A stretch of 64,000 bases of DNA from positions 2,728,001 through 2,792,000 of the forward strand of contig NZ_AP026738.1 of the NCBI RefSeq assembly GCF_002157685.2, given 5' to 3'. Source of the stretch: Comamonas thiooxydans (GTDB lineage: Bacteria > Pseudomonadota > Gammaproteobacteria > Burkholderiales > Burkholderiaceae_C). Below are positions 17,107 through 26,793 of this stretch, in pieces (position 1 is the first letter of the stretch; the number at the start of each line of letters is the position of its first letter). A program made the translations under genes and the position numbers. The notes under the pieces are model-generated. The model was not told the DNA's origin. It did no database searches and saw nothing but the letters and a program-made list of their open reading frames with translations.

Positions 17107-17197
17107 AAATCTTCTGCGTCCGGCATCGAAACTGCCAGCCAGTAGACCGGCGGGCAGTGCAGGTGGGGCGCTGCCTGGCAAGCGCGCCCGGCATGGC

Positions 17198-18568
17198 TTA
17201 GCCGCGCCTAGTCTTGGAGCCGCGCGCTGCCAGCATCAGCACCAGTGCCGAGAGGATCAGCATCACCAGCACGAGATAAATGCTGTACTGCTTGTTGCCT
17301 GTGTATTGGGTCATCAAGCCCGCCAGTGAGGGGCTGGCGGCCGAACCCAGATTGCCCAGGCTGCTGATGAGGGCGATGCCACCGGCGGCCACGGCCGGTG
17401 ACAGATAGTCGCTGACCAGGGCAAAGAACAGCGGGGGCAGGGCCGCAAGTCCGATCAGCGTGAAGGCCAGGGCAATCAGCGAGCCCTCAAGATGGCCGTG
17501 CATCTGCAGGGTGACGATCAGGCCGGCAATGGCCATGCCGGTGGCGATGAACAAATGCCTGCGGCGGTCGCGGAAGCGGTCGGAACTGATACCGAAGGCA
17601 ATCATGCCGAAGAAGCCCGCCACAAAGGGAATGGCCGAGTAGATGCCGACATGCAGCACGTCCTGCACGCCCAGGCCCTGAATCACGGTAGGCATCCAGA
17701 AGACAAACAGATAGGTGGCACCGTGCATCATGAAATACACGAGTGAAAGGGCATAGACCTTGGGGTCGCGCAGCAACTGTCCCAGAGTGGCGCTGCTGTG
17801 GGCCGCCTTTTGCCCGTGGCCGCCGTGGTGAGCAACTTGGCCGCTGTCGTTGGCGATGTTGTGTTGCAGGCGCGCTTTTTCGGCGTCTGTCAGCCATCCT
17901 GCGTCGGCCGGCTTGTCCTGCAGGTAGAAGTAGAGGATAAGACCCAGCATGCAGGCGGGAGGGCCCTGGATGAGAAACAGCCATTGCCAGCCATGCAGGC
18001 CGTCGATGCCATCCATATATTTGAGGATGGCGCCGCACAGCGGTCCGGCCACGATGGCCATGGCCATGACGGCTGAAAGAAAGATGGAGATCACGCGGCC
18101 ACGGCGGGCTGAGGGGTACCAGTAGGTGAAGTAAAGAATGACGCCGGGGAAGAAGCCGGCCTCGAACGCGCCCAGCAGAAAGCGTGCGACATAGAACTGC
18201 ATGGGAGTCGAGACCCAGGCCATGGCCGTGGCGATGACACCCCAGACCAGCATGATGCGCATCAGCGTCTTGCGCGTGCCTATCTTCTCCAGCAGCAGAT
18301 TGCTGGGCACTTCAAACAGAAAGTAGCCTATGAAGAACAGACCCGCGCCAAAGCCGTAGGCGGCGTCGCCGAAATCCAGCGTCTGCTTCATCTGGATCTG
18401 GGCGTAGCCGATGTTGATGCGGTCCAGATAGGCGACCATATAGCAGATCAGCAGCAGGGGCAGCAGTCGCCAGCTGACCTTGGCATACAGCGCGTTGTCT
18501 GCATCGATGTCGTGGCTGGTGTCCTGCCTGGGCGTTGCGCCCGAAATGGTCGTCGCGCTTGGGGTCAT
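17198..18568 (-). CDS. MFS transporter, anion:cation symporter (ACS) family
   Basis: 456 residues with about twelve hydrophobic segments. Start ATG 18568 (MTPSATTISGATPRQ) has AAGAGA upstream; the open frame continues beyond it without an SD. The first helix and loop (LLPLLLICYMVAYLDRINIG) and the motif VPSNLLLEKIGTRKTLMRIM are typical of ACS permeases for organic anions such as tartrate, galactonate, phthalate or 4-hydroxyphenylacetate. A His-rich central loop (HHGGHGQKAAH) lies between the two six-helix halves. Substrate cannot be assigned, as no catabolic gene is adjacent. Confidence 0.9.
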   Translation of the reverse strand: MTPSATTISGATPRQDTSHDIDADNALYAKVSWRLLPLLLICYMVAYLDRINIGYAQIQMKQTLDFGDAAYGFGAGLFFIGYFLFEVPSNLLLEKIGTRKTLMRIMLVWGVIATAMAWVSTPMQFYVARFLLGAFEAGFFPGVILYFTYWYPSARRGRVISIFLSAVMAMAIVAGPLCGAILKYMDGIDGLHGWQWLFLIQGPPACMLGLILYFYLQDKPADAGWLTDAEKARLQHNIANDSGQVAHHGGHGQKAAHSSATLGQLLRDPKVYALSLVYFMMHGATYLFVFWMPTVIQGLGVQDVLHVGIYSAIPFVAGFFGMIAFGISSDRFRDRRRHLFIATGMAIAGLIVTLQMHGHLEGSLIALAFTLIGLAALPPLFFALVSDYLSPAVAAGGIALISSLGNLGSAASPSLAGLMTQYTGNKQYSIYLVLVMLILSALVLMLAARGSKTRRG

Positions 18569-19364
18569 GCTTGTCTCTTGGAAGTTGGTATGGGGCGCCG
18601 GGCGGCTCCTTGCGGCACGGGTTGCAACATCACGACGTAGACGCTGCAAGCCGCTGTGCTAGGGCTATGCCGGACTTTTTTTGTTGTCTTGAATACAGGG
18701 GGAACTGCGCAGAGGCCCACAGCATCAAGCCGTAGGGCATAGGCTGCCAAGTCTTGGTGCCAGGACCTCACGAGGTCACGGCGGAGACTGTGGTTGTGAC
18801 CAGTGATTGGGTTGCTTGCCTTCGAGTTCCCGGTTCATTTCCTGCTATTGCCCTTCATGGCCTGGACCTGGCTGAGCACAGGTATGCATCAGCCTGTCTT
18901 GACCTCTGCGGGGCAGAAATCAAGGAGTTCGAGGGGGCAATGTAGGGCTGGTGCCCTGAATGGACTTAACGCATGCCGCAATTTAGTTGCCAGATCATGA
19001 CATCCGAGGGTAAGCCTTAGGGTCGGCCTTGCTGCGGCAAGGCAGCGGGAGATGCTGCAGTTTTGAGCGGCGATGGCGTGCGCGATCGAGAGCCATGCTG
19101 CACTTGCACTTGCACTTGCACTTGCACTTGCACTTGCACTTGCACGGGGGCAGACAGCCGTTTCATCTGCAGATAGCTGATGTGGCCGAGTATGTCTTTT
19201 TGATAACGGCCAGCGCTTTGAGTATGGGGATAGGAGCCAGTTGGGCTTTTATGCGCACAAGCGGGTTGCCAGAGCTTTTGAGCCGCCGCATTGTGTTTGC
19301 GGATACGCCCGGCATGGCTCCGGGCGTTGGTGGGTCGCGGGGTTCAGCGATGGGGAGCGCTGCC
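18569..19364. other. Gene-free interval with a hexamer array
   Basis: About 800 bp between the MFS start and the end of the PhnA-like gene. The open frames are short or low-complexity and lack an SD. Apart from the TGCACT array at 19099 and a small hairpin GACCTC/GAGGTC near 18767, nothing is recognisable. The promoter of the MFS gene must lie at its left end. Confidence 0.6.
19099..19145. repeat. Hexanucleotide microsatellite (TGCACT)7.8
   Basis: Seven perfect tandem copies of TGCACT plus a partial eighth. Read in one frame it gives a Leu-His repeat, but no supported gene covers it. The unit is 6 nt, so length changes would not shift a frame. Possible slippage locus. Confidence 0.9.
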
Positions 19365-19721
19365 TCAGGCCTTTTTCAGAAACTCGGATTTGAGAATGAA
19401 TGGACCCTGGTCCGTCTTGCAATCCACGTCATGGTCACCGTTGTCATAGACCAGGCGAATGCCTTTGATCTTGGTGCCTTTTTTGATGACGGTAGAGGAA
19501 CCTTTGACCTTCAGGTCCTTGACCAGCAACACGCTGTCGCCGTCGGCCAGCGGCGTGCCGTTGGCGTCCTTGATGATGCGCGGGCCGTTGTCTTCATCGG
19601 CAATGGTTTCTGCATGGGCCGACCATTCATGGGCGCAGTCGGGGCAGATCAGCAGATCGCCATCGGGATAGGTGTTGTCCAGACCGCATTGGGGGCAAGA
19701 GGGGAGGGGGGCTGTGCTCAA
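19365..19721 (-). CDS. yjdM: PhnA/YjdM-like zinc-ribbon protein
   Basis: 118 residues. The start is taken as TTG 19721, since SD-like GGAAG lies 7 nt before it and the resulting N terminus ([12 protein letters not shown]) aligns with PhnA/YjdM proteins; the next ATG upstream is far away. The zinc ribbon has CPQC and CPDC pairs ([11 protein letters not shown]). The C-terminal SH3-like PhnA domain includes [17 protein letters not shown] and [18 protein letters not shown], the family signature. Despite the old name from the alkylphosphonate region of E. coli, the function is unknown and phosphonoacetate hydrolysis does not apply to this family. It stands alone. Confidence 0.9.
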   Translation of the reverse strand: MSTAPLPSCPQCGLDNTYPDGDLLICPDCAHEWSAHAETIADEDNGPRIIKDANGTPLADGDSVLLVKDLKVKGSSTVIKKGTKIKGIRLVYDNGDHDVDCKTDQGPFILKSEFLKKA

Positions 19722-19849
19722 GGATTCGCTTCCGTTCAAAGAGTAAGCACCAAGCCTAGCTGCTAAACAGTAGTGTCCCGGATTGGTGCGGATTGCAAGA
19801 CGGCCATGCCCGAGGCTAGGGCGCAGCCGCATGGCATGAATTTTATGTT

Positions 19850-19895
19850 TTTGATAGCTGCTGGCGCTTTCTGGGTAAGCATCAGAGGTTGTTTT
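19850..19895. repeat. Intergenic TGATAGCT/AGCGCTT-family repeat
   Basis: TTTGATAGCTGCTGGCGCTTT, spacer, AAGCATCAGAGG then GTTTTG, between the PhnA-like gene and the LysR gene. Confidence 0.5.
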
Positions 19896-19916
19896 GTCTT
19901 GAGTTTTTGTGGGAAA

Positions 19917-20828
19917 TCAACGCACCAGATGCTCGGCCAGAAAGTCGATGAACGCCCGTGTCTTGCGCGGCAGGTGGCGGCTGCCGGGGAAGACCAGATG
20001 AATCGGCTGGCTGGGCAGGGCGTACTCGGGCAGCACGCGCTGCAGCTGGCCGCTGCGCACATCGTCCTGCACCAGCCAGTCGGGCAGCACGGCCACACCA
20101 AGACCCGCCAGCGCCAGCGCACGAATCGCGCTCGATGAATTGGACTGGTGGGCCGCGCGGCCCAGCACCTCGGCCTGCTGGCCTTGGGCGCTTTCCAGCA
20201 CCCAGTGCGTGGGGTTGTCCAGATTGCTGTTGGCAATCCAGGGCAGATCGACCAGGTCTCGCGGCTGCTGCACGGCTTGCAGGCCAGTCAACCGGGGCGA
20301 TGCGACCAGCCAGATTTCATAATCTGCCAGCTTGCGGCTTTTGAGGCTGGAATCGGCCAGGCTGCCCAGGCGCACGACCAGGTCGAGCTTTTCGGCTACC
20401 AGATCACTGAGCGAGGAGTTGGCATCGTGGATGATGGCAATGCCCGGGTAGCGCTGCACAAACTGCGGGATCAGCGGCAGCACATAGCGCTCGCCAAACT
20501 CGGCCGTGGTGCTGATACGTAACTGTCCGCGCAGGCGGCGGCTGCCGTGCTGGGCATTGTCAAATGCAGCTTCGATATGGCCGAAGATCTGCTTGAACTC
20601 GTCATAGAACTGCTGGCCGCTTTCCGTCAACGCCACCGACCGCGTGCTGCGCACCAGCAAGGTAATGGACAGGGCTTCTTCCAGCGCCTTTACATGCAGG
20701 CTGGCCATGGCTTTGCTGATGTTCAGGTAGTCGGCGGCCTTGGTGTAGCTGCCCAGTTCCACCACGGCCAGAAAAGTCTGCACGCGGTGAAGCTGGGTGT
20801 GGATGGCAGTGCTTGTGGTGGCGGCCAT
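19917..20828 (-). CDS. LysR-family transcriptional regulator
   Basis: 303 residues. The N-terminal winged HTH occupies roughly 10-70 (VQTFLAVVELGSYTKAADYL, then NISKAMASLHVKALEEALSI and TRSVALTESGQQFYD). The effector-binding domain runs from about 98 (LRGQLRISTTAEFGERYVLP) and ends in FIDFLAEHLVR, of the CrgA-like type. It is transcribed divergently from the MFS efflux gene 88 bp away, the usual arrangement for a LysR protein controlling its neighbour; the inducer is unknown. Confidence 0.93.
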   Translation of the reverse strand: MAATTSTAIHTQLHRVQTFLAVVELGSYTKAADYLNISKAMASLHVKALEEALSITLLVRSTRSVALTESGQQFYDEFKQIFGHIEAAFDNAQHGSRRLRGQLRISTTAEFGERYVLPLIPQFVQRYPGIAIIHDANSSLSDLVAEKLDLVVRLGSLADSSLKSRKLADYEIWLVASPRLTGLQAVQQPRDLVDLPWIANSNLDNPTHWVLESAQGQQAEVLGRAAHQSNSSSAIRALALAGLGVAVLPDWLVQDDVRSGQLQRVLPEYALPSQPIHLVFPGSRHLPRKTRAFIDFLAEHLVR

Positions 20829-20916
20829 TGTTCAGTTCAGTCAAACAAAGTATCAAGCATAGCGGTATCGACGCGGGCAACCGCGCTGCCTACCATGCGC
20901 AGCTCAAAGGACAGAC

Positions 20917-22266
20917 ATGAGCTACCGTTACCGCATTGCCCTGGTGTTTCTGACCGGGTTTTTTATCGACTGCATCAATATCTTCATGCCCGCCGTTGCC
21001 TTGCCACGCCTGGCTGCCGAGTTTGAGACTGCTAGCCTGGACACCGCCTGGGTGGGCAATGCCTACATCCTGGGTCTGACCTTGGTGATTCCCATCAGCA
21101 CGTGGCTGGCTAGCCGCTGGGGCGCGCGGAGTTTGCTGGCGGCTTCCATGCTGGTGTTTGCACTGGCCGTGGCGGCTTGCGGCCTGGCGGGCAGTTTTAC
21201 GGCCGTGGTGGTTTGGCGCTTCGTGCAGGGAATGGCCGGTGGGCTGTTGATTCCCGTGGGGCAGGCTATGGCCTTTGCCCTGTTTCAGGGGGCGGAGCGT
21301 GCACGGATCTCCACCTTGGTCATGGCCGTGGCCCTGATTGCACCGGCCTTGTCGCCTGGGCTTGGCGGACTGATTGTGGACAGCAGTTCCTGGCGCTGGG
21401 TTTTTTTTGCCAATATTCCGCTGGCTCTGGCTGCCGCGCTGCTGGCATGGCTCTGGGTATGCGATTCGTCCGAGCCATCGGCTGTGGCCAAGCCTGATAT
21501 CACCGGGCTGCTGCTGATCAGCACCGCGCTGGCGGCCGTGCTGCTGGGCATGTCGCTCTACGGCGCGGGCCATAGCTGGGGCGGGGCGCTGCTGTGTCTG
21601 GCCGTTGGGTTGGTGGCGGGCGCGCTCTATCTGCGCCACTGGCGCAAAGCGGCAGACCCAGTGGTCGAGCTGCGCCTGCTGCGCAGCCCACGCCTGCGGG
21701 TGTCCATGGCCGTGTACTACGCCGTGCCCGGTGTGTTTACCGGCGTCAATCTGCTGAGCCTGTTTTTTCTGCAAGACCTGCTGGCACTGAGCGCCCAGCG
21801 CTCGGGCATGTTCATGCTGGTCTATGCCGGCGGCGCGCTGCTGGCCATGCTGCTGTGCGGCCGTATCTACAACCTCGTGGGGGCGAGGCCGCTGTTTGTG
21901 GTCAGTCTGCTGCTGCACAGCCTGGGTATTGCCTGCCTGATGGCGGTGAACAGGGCGGACGATCTGCTAAGCCTAGTGCTGGCCTATGCCCTGATGGGCC
22001 TGGGCGGCGGTCTGGCTGCCAATGCCGCGCAAACCACGGCGCTGATGGATTTTCACGGGGCGGATATGCCGCAGGCAAGCGTGATCTGGAACATCAACCG
22101 CCAGATGGCATTCAGCGTGGGCGCGGCCCTGTTTTTGATGATCTTCAACCTGCTGCAGTCGCATACCGGTGCGCTGGCGGCCTATCACGCAAGCTTTGCC
22201 GTTGCCGCTTTGGCCGGGTTGCTGCCGCTGACCTGTTTACACACTCTGAAAGAAAAACACGTATGA
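20917..22266 (+). CDS. MFS efflux transporter, DHA2/EmrB-QacA type
   Basis: 449 residues. MFS motifs are visible: the first helix FFIDCINIFMPAVALPRLA with acidic residue, WVGNAYILGLTLVIPISTWL, RWGARSLLAASM (motif A) and PALSPGLGGLIVDSSSWRWV (antiporter motif C), followed by FFANIP, which is typical of DHA2 drug:proton antiporters. Helix count by eye is 13-14. The stop overlaps the start of the next gene (ATGA), implying coupled translation. Probable control by the divergent LysR. Confidence 0.9.
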   Translation: MSYRYRIALVFLTGFFIDCINIFMPAVALPRLAAEFETASLDTAWVGNAYILGLTLVIPISTWLASRWGARSLLAASMLVFALAVAACGLAGSFTAVVVWRFVQGMAGGLLIPVGQAMAFALFQGAERARISTLVMAVALIAPALSPGLGGLIVDSSSWRWVFFANIPLALAAALLAWLWVCDSSEPSAVAKPDITGLLLISTALAAVLLGMSLYGAGHSWGGALLCLAVGLVAGALYLRHWRKAADPVVELRLLRSPRLRVSMAVYYAVPGVFTGVNLLSLFFLQDLLALSAQRSGMFMLVYAGGALLAMLLCGRIYNLVGARPLFVVSLLLHSLGIACLMAVNRADDLLSLVLAYALMGLGGGLAANAAQTTALMDFHGADMPQASVIWNINRQMAFSVGAALFLMIFNLLQSHTGALAAYHASFAVAALAGLLPLTCLHTLKEKHV

Positions 22267-22664
22267 ACGACCAGAATCTCAAAGCCGCCGCAAAAAGCGT
22301 TCAAGATGTGCATGTGCTGATCCAGACCGTCTTTACCCAACAGGGCGAAGCCGCCCAGGCCGCCCTCAATGCGCTGATGCCGGTGTTTGCCGAGCACTTC
22401 AGCATGGTCACCACCGGCGGTCAGATCGTGACGCGCGCCCCGGTGCAGCAGATGTTTGAGGGCGCTGCTGGCGGCAGGCCCGGTTTGCAGATTGCCGTGG
22501 ATGAGCTGAAAACCGTCTTGCATGCAGGCCCGCATGTGGCATTGCGCTACCGTGAAACGCATAGCTTGGCGGGCGCGGTCACGGCGCGCTATTCCACGGC
22601 GATTCTGGAAGTCGCAGCTGGCGGCGTGCTGTGGCATGCGCTGCACGAGACAGCTATTGCTTGA
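22263..22664 (+). CDS. Small NTF2-like (SnoaL/DUF4440-type) protein
   Basis: 133 residues. Pattern of an alpha+beta cone: N-terminal helices (VQDVHVLIQTVFTQQGEA), a strand and loop FSMVTTGGQIVTRAPVQQMF, then strands HVALRYRETHSL and GVLWHALHETAIA. This resembles SnoaL/DUF4440 polyketide-cyclase-like folds, but identity is weak and catalysis cannot be inferred. ATGA overlap with the MFS gene ties it to that transporter. Confidence 0.75.
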   Translation: MNDQNLKAAAKSVQDVHVLIQTVFTQQGEAAQAALNALMPVFAEHFSMVTTGGQIVTRAPVQQMFEGAAGGRPGLQIAVDELKTVLHAGPHVALRYRETHSLAGAVTARYSTAILEVAAGGVLWHALHETAIA

Positions 22665-22673
22665 TCTTGAATC

Positions 22674-24530
22674 TCAACCCATCACAAAGATGGGCGCAGT
22701 TGTGCGAAATGGCAGCCTGCGGCCTGCAGGCAGCAGATAGGCATGCTCGCGCGGCACGCGTAGCTGGTCGCATTGACCATCGGTGATGATGAGGATGGGG
22801 CCGTCCTTGGGAAAGTCATCGGTCTGTAGCAGCAGATCCACGCCGGGCTGTAGCACGGTGCCCCCCCGACCCTTGAGTGCGATGCGCTGGGCCATGTCGG
22901 CAGCGGGCAGATAGCCCAGGTCGTAGGCCGCGGCGTCGCAGCAGATCAGGCGCACGGCGGGTACATCCTTGGCCTCGGCGTAGCTTGCGATGGAGCCCAG
23001 GGCCTTGGCCAGGACATGGCGCTCCATCGATCCCGAGGTGTCCAGCACCACACCAAAGGTGCGGCCTTCCAGCCAGCGGCTGTCGGCCTGAATGCGCGGC
23101 CTGGGAATCTCGGGCGTGGCACTTTGGCGGCGGCTGATGCGGGCATAGCTGCGTCGCGTCTCTATGGGAGGGAAGTGGTGATCGAACCAGCGTGCCAGTT
23201 CCACCTGCCAGTCAATCGGCGGCTGCAGCAGAGCGCGGATTTCCTCGATCAATCCCGCAGGCAGCATGCCGCGTGCGTCTTGCTCGTGGCGCAGCAGGCC
23301 TTTGCCCAGCTGGGTTCGGCAGAACTCGTCGATATCGGTGTAGTCACCCGCGTTGCGCTGGCCGCCCACATTGCGCTCCAGCATGTCGCCCTGGCCACCG
23401 GCCAGGGTGCGCAGCTTGCGCATGCGGCGCAGATCGCCTGCGATGCGGTCGTAGACCTCCTCGGCGCTGAGCCCGCGCAGCTCCGGGTCGTAGAGCATGC
23501 CAATGCCCGGCGGCTGGCCTACATCCATCTGGATCAGCCAGTCGTTGATGACAAAGTCGCAGGCCACGTTCCACAGAAAAGGCTCACGCCCGCGCCGGCG
23601 CGGCAGGTGGCGCAGGGCCACATGCAGCACTTCGTGGGCGATAACGAAACGCAGTTCCAGCTCGGACAGGCGCGGGCCGGGGTTGATGTAGATGGTGCGC
23701 AGCATTTCGTCGACCGCGGCGACGGCAATGTCCTCACGCTCGCAGATGCTGGCGTCCTCAATGATGTCAAACGCCGCGACCATGCTGCCCAGCAGCGGAA
23801 AGCTGTCCATAAACCAGTGGCGTGCGCGGTCCAGCGCGCTGCTGGCAGGGCGGCTCTGGCCAAACTCGCGGCGCACGCCCGCAGCCATTTCCACGGATTG
23901 GGTGACGGAGCGAGCCAGGCCCGCAGCAAACATTTCGGGCCAGTTGCCGTACCTGCGCCAGTACGGCTGAGGCTTGCTGGTGGATGAGGCCGGCTCAGGC
24001 CATTGCTCTGGCAAGGCCAGACTGGGGTGAGCGCCGCCCTGGCCGGGACCGGCAAGACTCAGCGCCTGCGCCCAGGCGGGTATGCCCTGTTCGCAGAACT
24101 GGGCATACCACTGTGCCTCGTCGCGCTGGGGCAGTCCGTCGGGTAATTCCATGCCTTCGGGCGGACGGCCGAGCTTGATGGTCTGGATGAAGCGGGCCGT
24201 GACCACATCGCAGGCCGCGCTCCATTGCGCCCAGTGGCTGCGGTCGCGCTGAAACAGCTCCAGCGCGAAGCTGAGCGTGGCCCGCCCCAGGCAATACGCC
24301 CATTCCTCGGGACTGGCCATGCGCTTGGGGTGGATGTCGATCTGGCCGGTAAAGCGCTGGTGGTTGAGGCTGGCCTGCGCCCAGCCATGGATCGGACAGC
24401 CTGACTGGGCGCCGCGCACAAAGCCCAGGCTGCGGCTGAGTTCGCTAAAGATGGGGTGTGCCTGCAGCATGGCCAGGCCCTGCGTATAGGCCAGGGTGGC
24501 CGGCGTTTCGCGCGTTGGAGCTTTGGCCAT
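22674..24530 (-). CDS. Metallopeptidase-like plus VWA-like domain protein (DUF2201 type)
   Basis: 618 residues. The middle contains a zincin-like helix FVIAHEVLHVALRHLPRR (HExxH at about 297-301). The C-terminal third, about 485-618, is a VWA-like domain beginning FGVVLDTSGSM (MIDAS DxSxS) with ITDGQCDQL later. This domain order is the DUF2201 arrangement that accompanies MoxR ATPases. The MoxR stop and this ATG share one base (TGATG), so both are made together. The pair probably forms a chaperone-like machine acting on an unknown client, by analogy with MoxR-VWA systems. Confidence 0.9.
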   Translation of the reverse strand: MAKAPTRETPATLAYTQGLAMLQAHPIFSELSRSLGFVRGAQSGCPIHGWAQASLNHQRFTGQIDIHPKRMASPEEWAYCLGRATLSFALELFQRDRSHWAQWSAACDVVTARFIQTIKLGRPPEGMELPDGLPQRDEAQWYAQFCEQGIPAWAQALSLAGPGQGGAHPSLALPEQWPEPASSTSKPQPYWRRYGNWPEMFAAGLARSVTQSVEMAAGVRREFGQSRPASSALDRARHWFMDSFPLLGSMVAAFDIIEDASICEREDIAVAAVDEMLRTIYINPGPRLSELELRFVIAHEVLHVALRHLPRRRGREPFLWNVACDFVINDWLIQMDVGQPPGIGMLYDPELRGLSAEEVYDRIAGDLRRMRKLRTLAGGQGDMLERNVGGQRNAGDYTDIDEFCRTQLGKGLLRHEQDARGMLPAGLIEEIRALLQPPIDWQVELARWFDHHFPPIETRRSYARISRRQSATPEIPRPRIQADSRWLEGRTFGVVLDTSGSMERHVLAKALGSIASYAEAKDVPAVRLICCDAAAYDLGYLPAADMAQRIALKGRGGTVLQPGVDLLLQTDDFPKDGPILIITDGQCDQLRVPREHAYLLPAGRRLPFRTTAPIFVMG

Positions 24531-25597
24531 CAGGCTCTGGCCGCTTCGCGCGCTTCCACCAGGCGCGGCAGGTCGCGCACGATTTCCACCATATACCAGG
24601 CGGGCAGGGTCTGGCCGTCGCTTTCGGCGGTGACGATCTGGGCCATTTCCAGGCTGATCTGGGCCAGCTCCTTGAGCATGGCCTTGGAGCGGTGCACGGT
24701 TTGCTGCAGCTCGCCGCCGCTTTGCTGCTTGTCGGCGGGCAGGATCTTGAGCAGACGCGCACGGAAGGCCTGGGCCAGGAAATACAGCACATCCCTGTCC
24801 TGCGGCGCATGGGGCCAGTTGGCGTCGCCCTTGAAGATGGCGTCCAGACGGTGACGGTCGTCGGCCAGCTTGTAGAAGGCCTTGAACTGCGCCGCATGCT
24901 GGGGCGTGAGGCAGCCGCTGCTCAGGGCTTCCAGCGTCTGTAGGTTCAGCGCATCGCCATAGGAGAGCAAGGCGTCGCTGAGCATATGCCAGGAGCGCGG
25001 CGTGGAAAACGCCTCTTCATGTTTGGGTGGCTGGCTCCACAGGTGATCGGGGCGCTGGGCCAGGTATTCGAGCACCAGGGTATGCAACTGGGCCTGCTGC
25101 GCCCATTGCAGCCACTCGCTGGCGCTGACCTTGAGCTGCACGTGAATCATGCGGTTGATCAGCGCCGAGGACATGGTGCGCACAATCGCGGAATCCTGGG
25201 CACGGTTGCCAGCCGCAATCACGATGGAGCCCTCGGGCATCAGGTACTCGCCCACGCGGCGCTCCAGAATCAGGCTGTAGAAGGCTTTTTGCACATCCTG
25301 GCTGCAGGCGTTGAGTTCGTCCAGGAACAGGCAATAAGGCTGCTCGCGCGCAATCATGGCGGGCGGGCAGAAGCGGGTCACGCCGTCAATGATCTGTGGC
25401 ACGCCCAGCAAGTCCTCGGGTGCGAGCTGGCTGCCCAGCAGGGACACGCAATCAAGCCCCACGCTTTGCGCAAAGTTCTGTACCAGTGCCGATTTGCCTA
25501 TGCCTGGCGGCCCCCAGATGAACACGGGGCGTACGGTTGCGACGTTGAGAAGGAATTCGCTCAGTTGCGAGGGGGTGAGAGCCAGACTGGTTTGCAT
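24530..25597 (-). CDS. MoxR-type AAA+ ATPase
   Basis: 355 residues. Walker A GPPGIGKSALVQ at about 28-39, Walker B YCLFLDELNA at about 85-94, sensor 1 IVIAAGNRAQDSA, and arginine-finger region ALINRMIHVQL. It is upstream of and coupled to the DUF2201/VWA gene. MoxR ATPases act with VWA proteins in assembling or activating metal-containing or envelope complexes; no client gene is adjacent here. Confidence 0.92.
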   Translation of the reverse strand: MQTSLALTPSQLSEFLLNVATVRPVFIWGPPGIGKSALVQNFAQSVGLDCVSLLGSQLAPEDLLGVPQIIDGVTRFCPPAMIAREQPYCLFLDELNACSQDVQKAFYSLILERRVGEYLMPEGSIVIAAGNRAQDSAIVRTMSSALINRMIHVQLKVSASEWLQWAQQAQLHTLVLEYLAQRPDHLWSQPPKHEEAFSTPRSWHMLSDALLSYGDALNLQTLEALSSGCLTPQHAAQFKAFYKLADDRHRLDAIFKGDANWPHAPQDRDVLYFLAQAFRARLLKILPADKQQSGGELQQTVHRSKAMLKELAQISLEMAQIVTAESDGQTLPAWYMVEIVRDLPRLVEAREAARA

Positions 25598-25677
25598 GCT
25601 GCGTGCAGTCTAAGGCAAGTGCAGCAGCGTCCTCAGCATGCTCAGGCGGCCTGACCTGTAGTCTTACGGGTCGCCGC

Positions 25678-26589
25678 TCATGGTTCCTGGAACGCCTGCA
25701 TGCCCTGCATGCAATACAGCAGAAAGCGATTGGCAGCAGGGGACAGATGGCGGCCGGTGCGAGTGATGAGCTGCATCTCCGCATCCTGAAATGCAGGGTT
25801 GTGAATGGGAATGGCGCGCAGGCGCCCGCTTGCCAGCTCGGCCGTGACGGAGCAGGGCGGCAGCAGGGTCACGCCCTGGCCGCTGGTGACAAAGGCCAGC
25901 AGCACGCTGATGAGATTGCTGGTCAGCGCGGGGCTGAGGTGGATCTTGTCCTTGCGTTCGGCATATTCCACGAGCTGGCGAATGCCATACACACCTTGAA
26001 GCATGGCAATAGGCCATTGGCTGAGCTCCTGCAGCGAAGTCTGGGCAGCGCTGGCCAGCGGGTGCTGGGAGTGGACGATGGCGTGCATGGGCTGGCGCGC
26101 CGTACCGCGTGCGGTGATATGGCTGTCGGCGGGCGGGTAGTAGACTAGGCCGATCTCGGCAGCGTCCTCGCGAATCCGGCGCATGATCTCGGTCGTGCCG
26201 TAGATTTCCAGCGAGATGCTGACGCCCGGATATTGCTGGCGAAAATTGCGTATGGGCCCGTCGATCAGCTCCTGTGCAAAACCCTCGCCGCTGACCACGC
26301 TGACGCTGCCGCTGTGCAGCCCGCGCAGCGCATCGACCTTGGCCAGCATGTCGTGGCGGTGGGCCGTGTGTTCGCGATGATAGTCGAGCAGCAACTGGCC
26401 GGCCTCGGTAGGTACCACGCCGTTGCGATGGCGCTCCAGCAGAGCCAGGCCCAGTTCCTCTTCGAGCAGGCTGATCTGGCGGCTGACGGCCGAGGGCACG
26501 ATGCCCAGTTTTTCGGCGGCGGCACGGACAGAGCCGCAGTAGACGGCTTCAAACAGATAGCGGGCACGGGAGTCTTGAAAGGCGGACAT
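25678..26589 (-). CDS. LysR-family transcriptional regulator of the DUF3100/M20 pair
   Basis: 303 residues. HTH at about 8-65 (LFEAVYCGSVRAAAEKLGIV, then PSAVSRQISLLEEELGLALL and GVVPTEAGQLLLDY), effector domain from about 90 (GSVSVVSGEGFAQELI) to the C terminus. It lies divergent to the DUF3100 membrane protein gene, with 204 bp between start codons. This suggests it controls that gene and the hydrolase behind it, possibly in response to the transported compound. Confidence 0.93.
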   Translation of the reverse strand: MSAFQDSRARYLFEAVYCGSVRAAAEKLGIVPSAVSRQISLLEEELGLALLERHRNGVVPTEAGQLLLDYHREHTAHRHDMLAKVDALRGLHSGSVSVVSGEGFAQELIDGPIRNFRQQYPGVSISLEIYGTTEIMRRIREDAAEIGLVYYPPADSHITARGTARQPMHAIVHSQHPLASAAQTSLQELSQWPIAMLQGVYGIRQLVEYAERKDKIHLSPALTSNLISVLLAFVTSGQGVTLLPPCSVTAELASGRLRAIPIHNPAFQDAEMQLITRTGRHLSPAANRFLLYCMQGMQAFQEP

Positions 26590-26793
26590 GCTGTGATTGT
26601 CGTCGCCAAATTACATCTGTATTCATACGTATGTTCACTTTTTTAGAACAGAAAAAGAATGCGTATGCAATAAATGCATTGTTATATTCAGCGCCCGCAT
26701 GGGTGAGCGCCAGCTTGGGCTGGCCGTGCCCATTTTCAGGGTTCAAAGCTATTTCAGCGCGTCGGCAGCGGCCGTCGTGCGCAAGGAAAGTTG

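Noticed and set aside
19099..19145. Possible CRISPR array
   Set aside because: The unit is only 6 nt with no spacers and there are no cas genes.
19029..19766. Frame with a Leu-His repeat
   Set aside because: The repeat is the translated hexamer array, there is no SD, and its 3' half is antisense to the PhnA-like gene.
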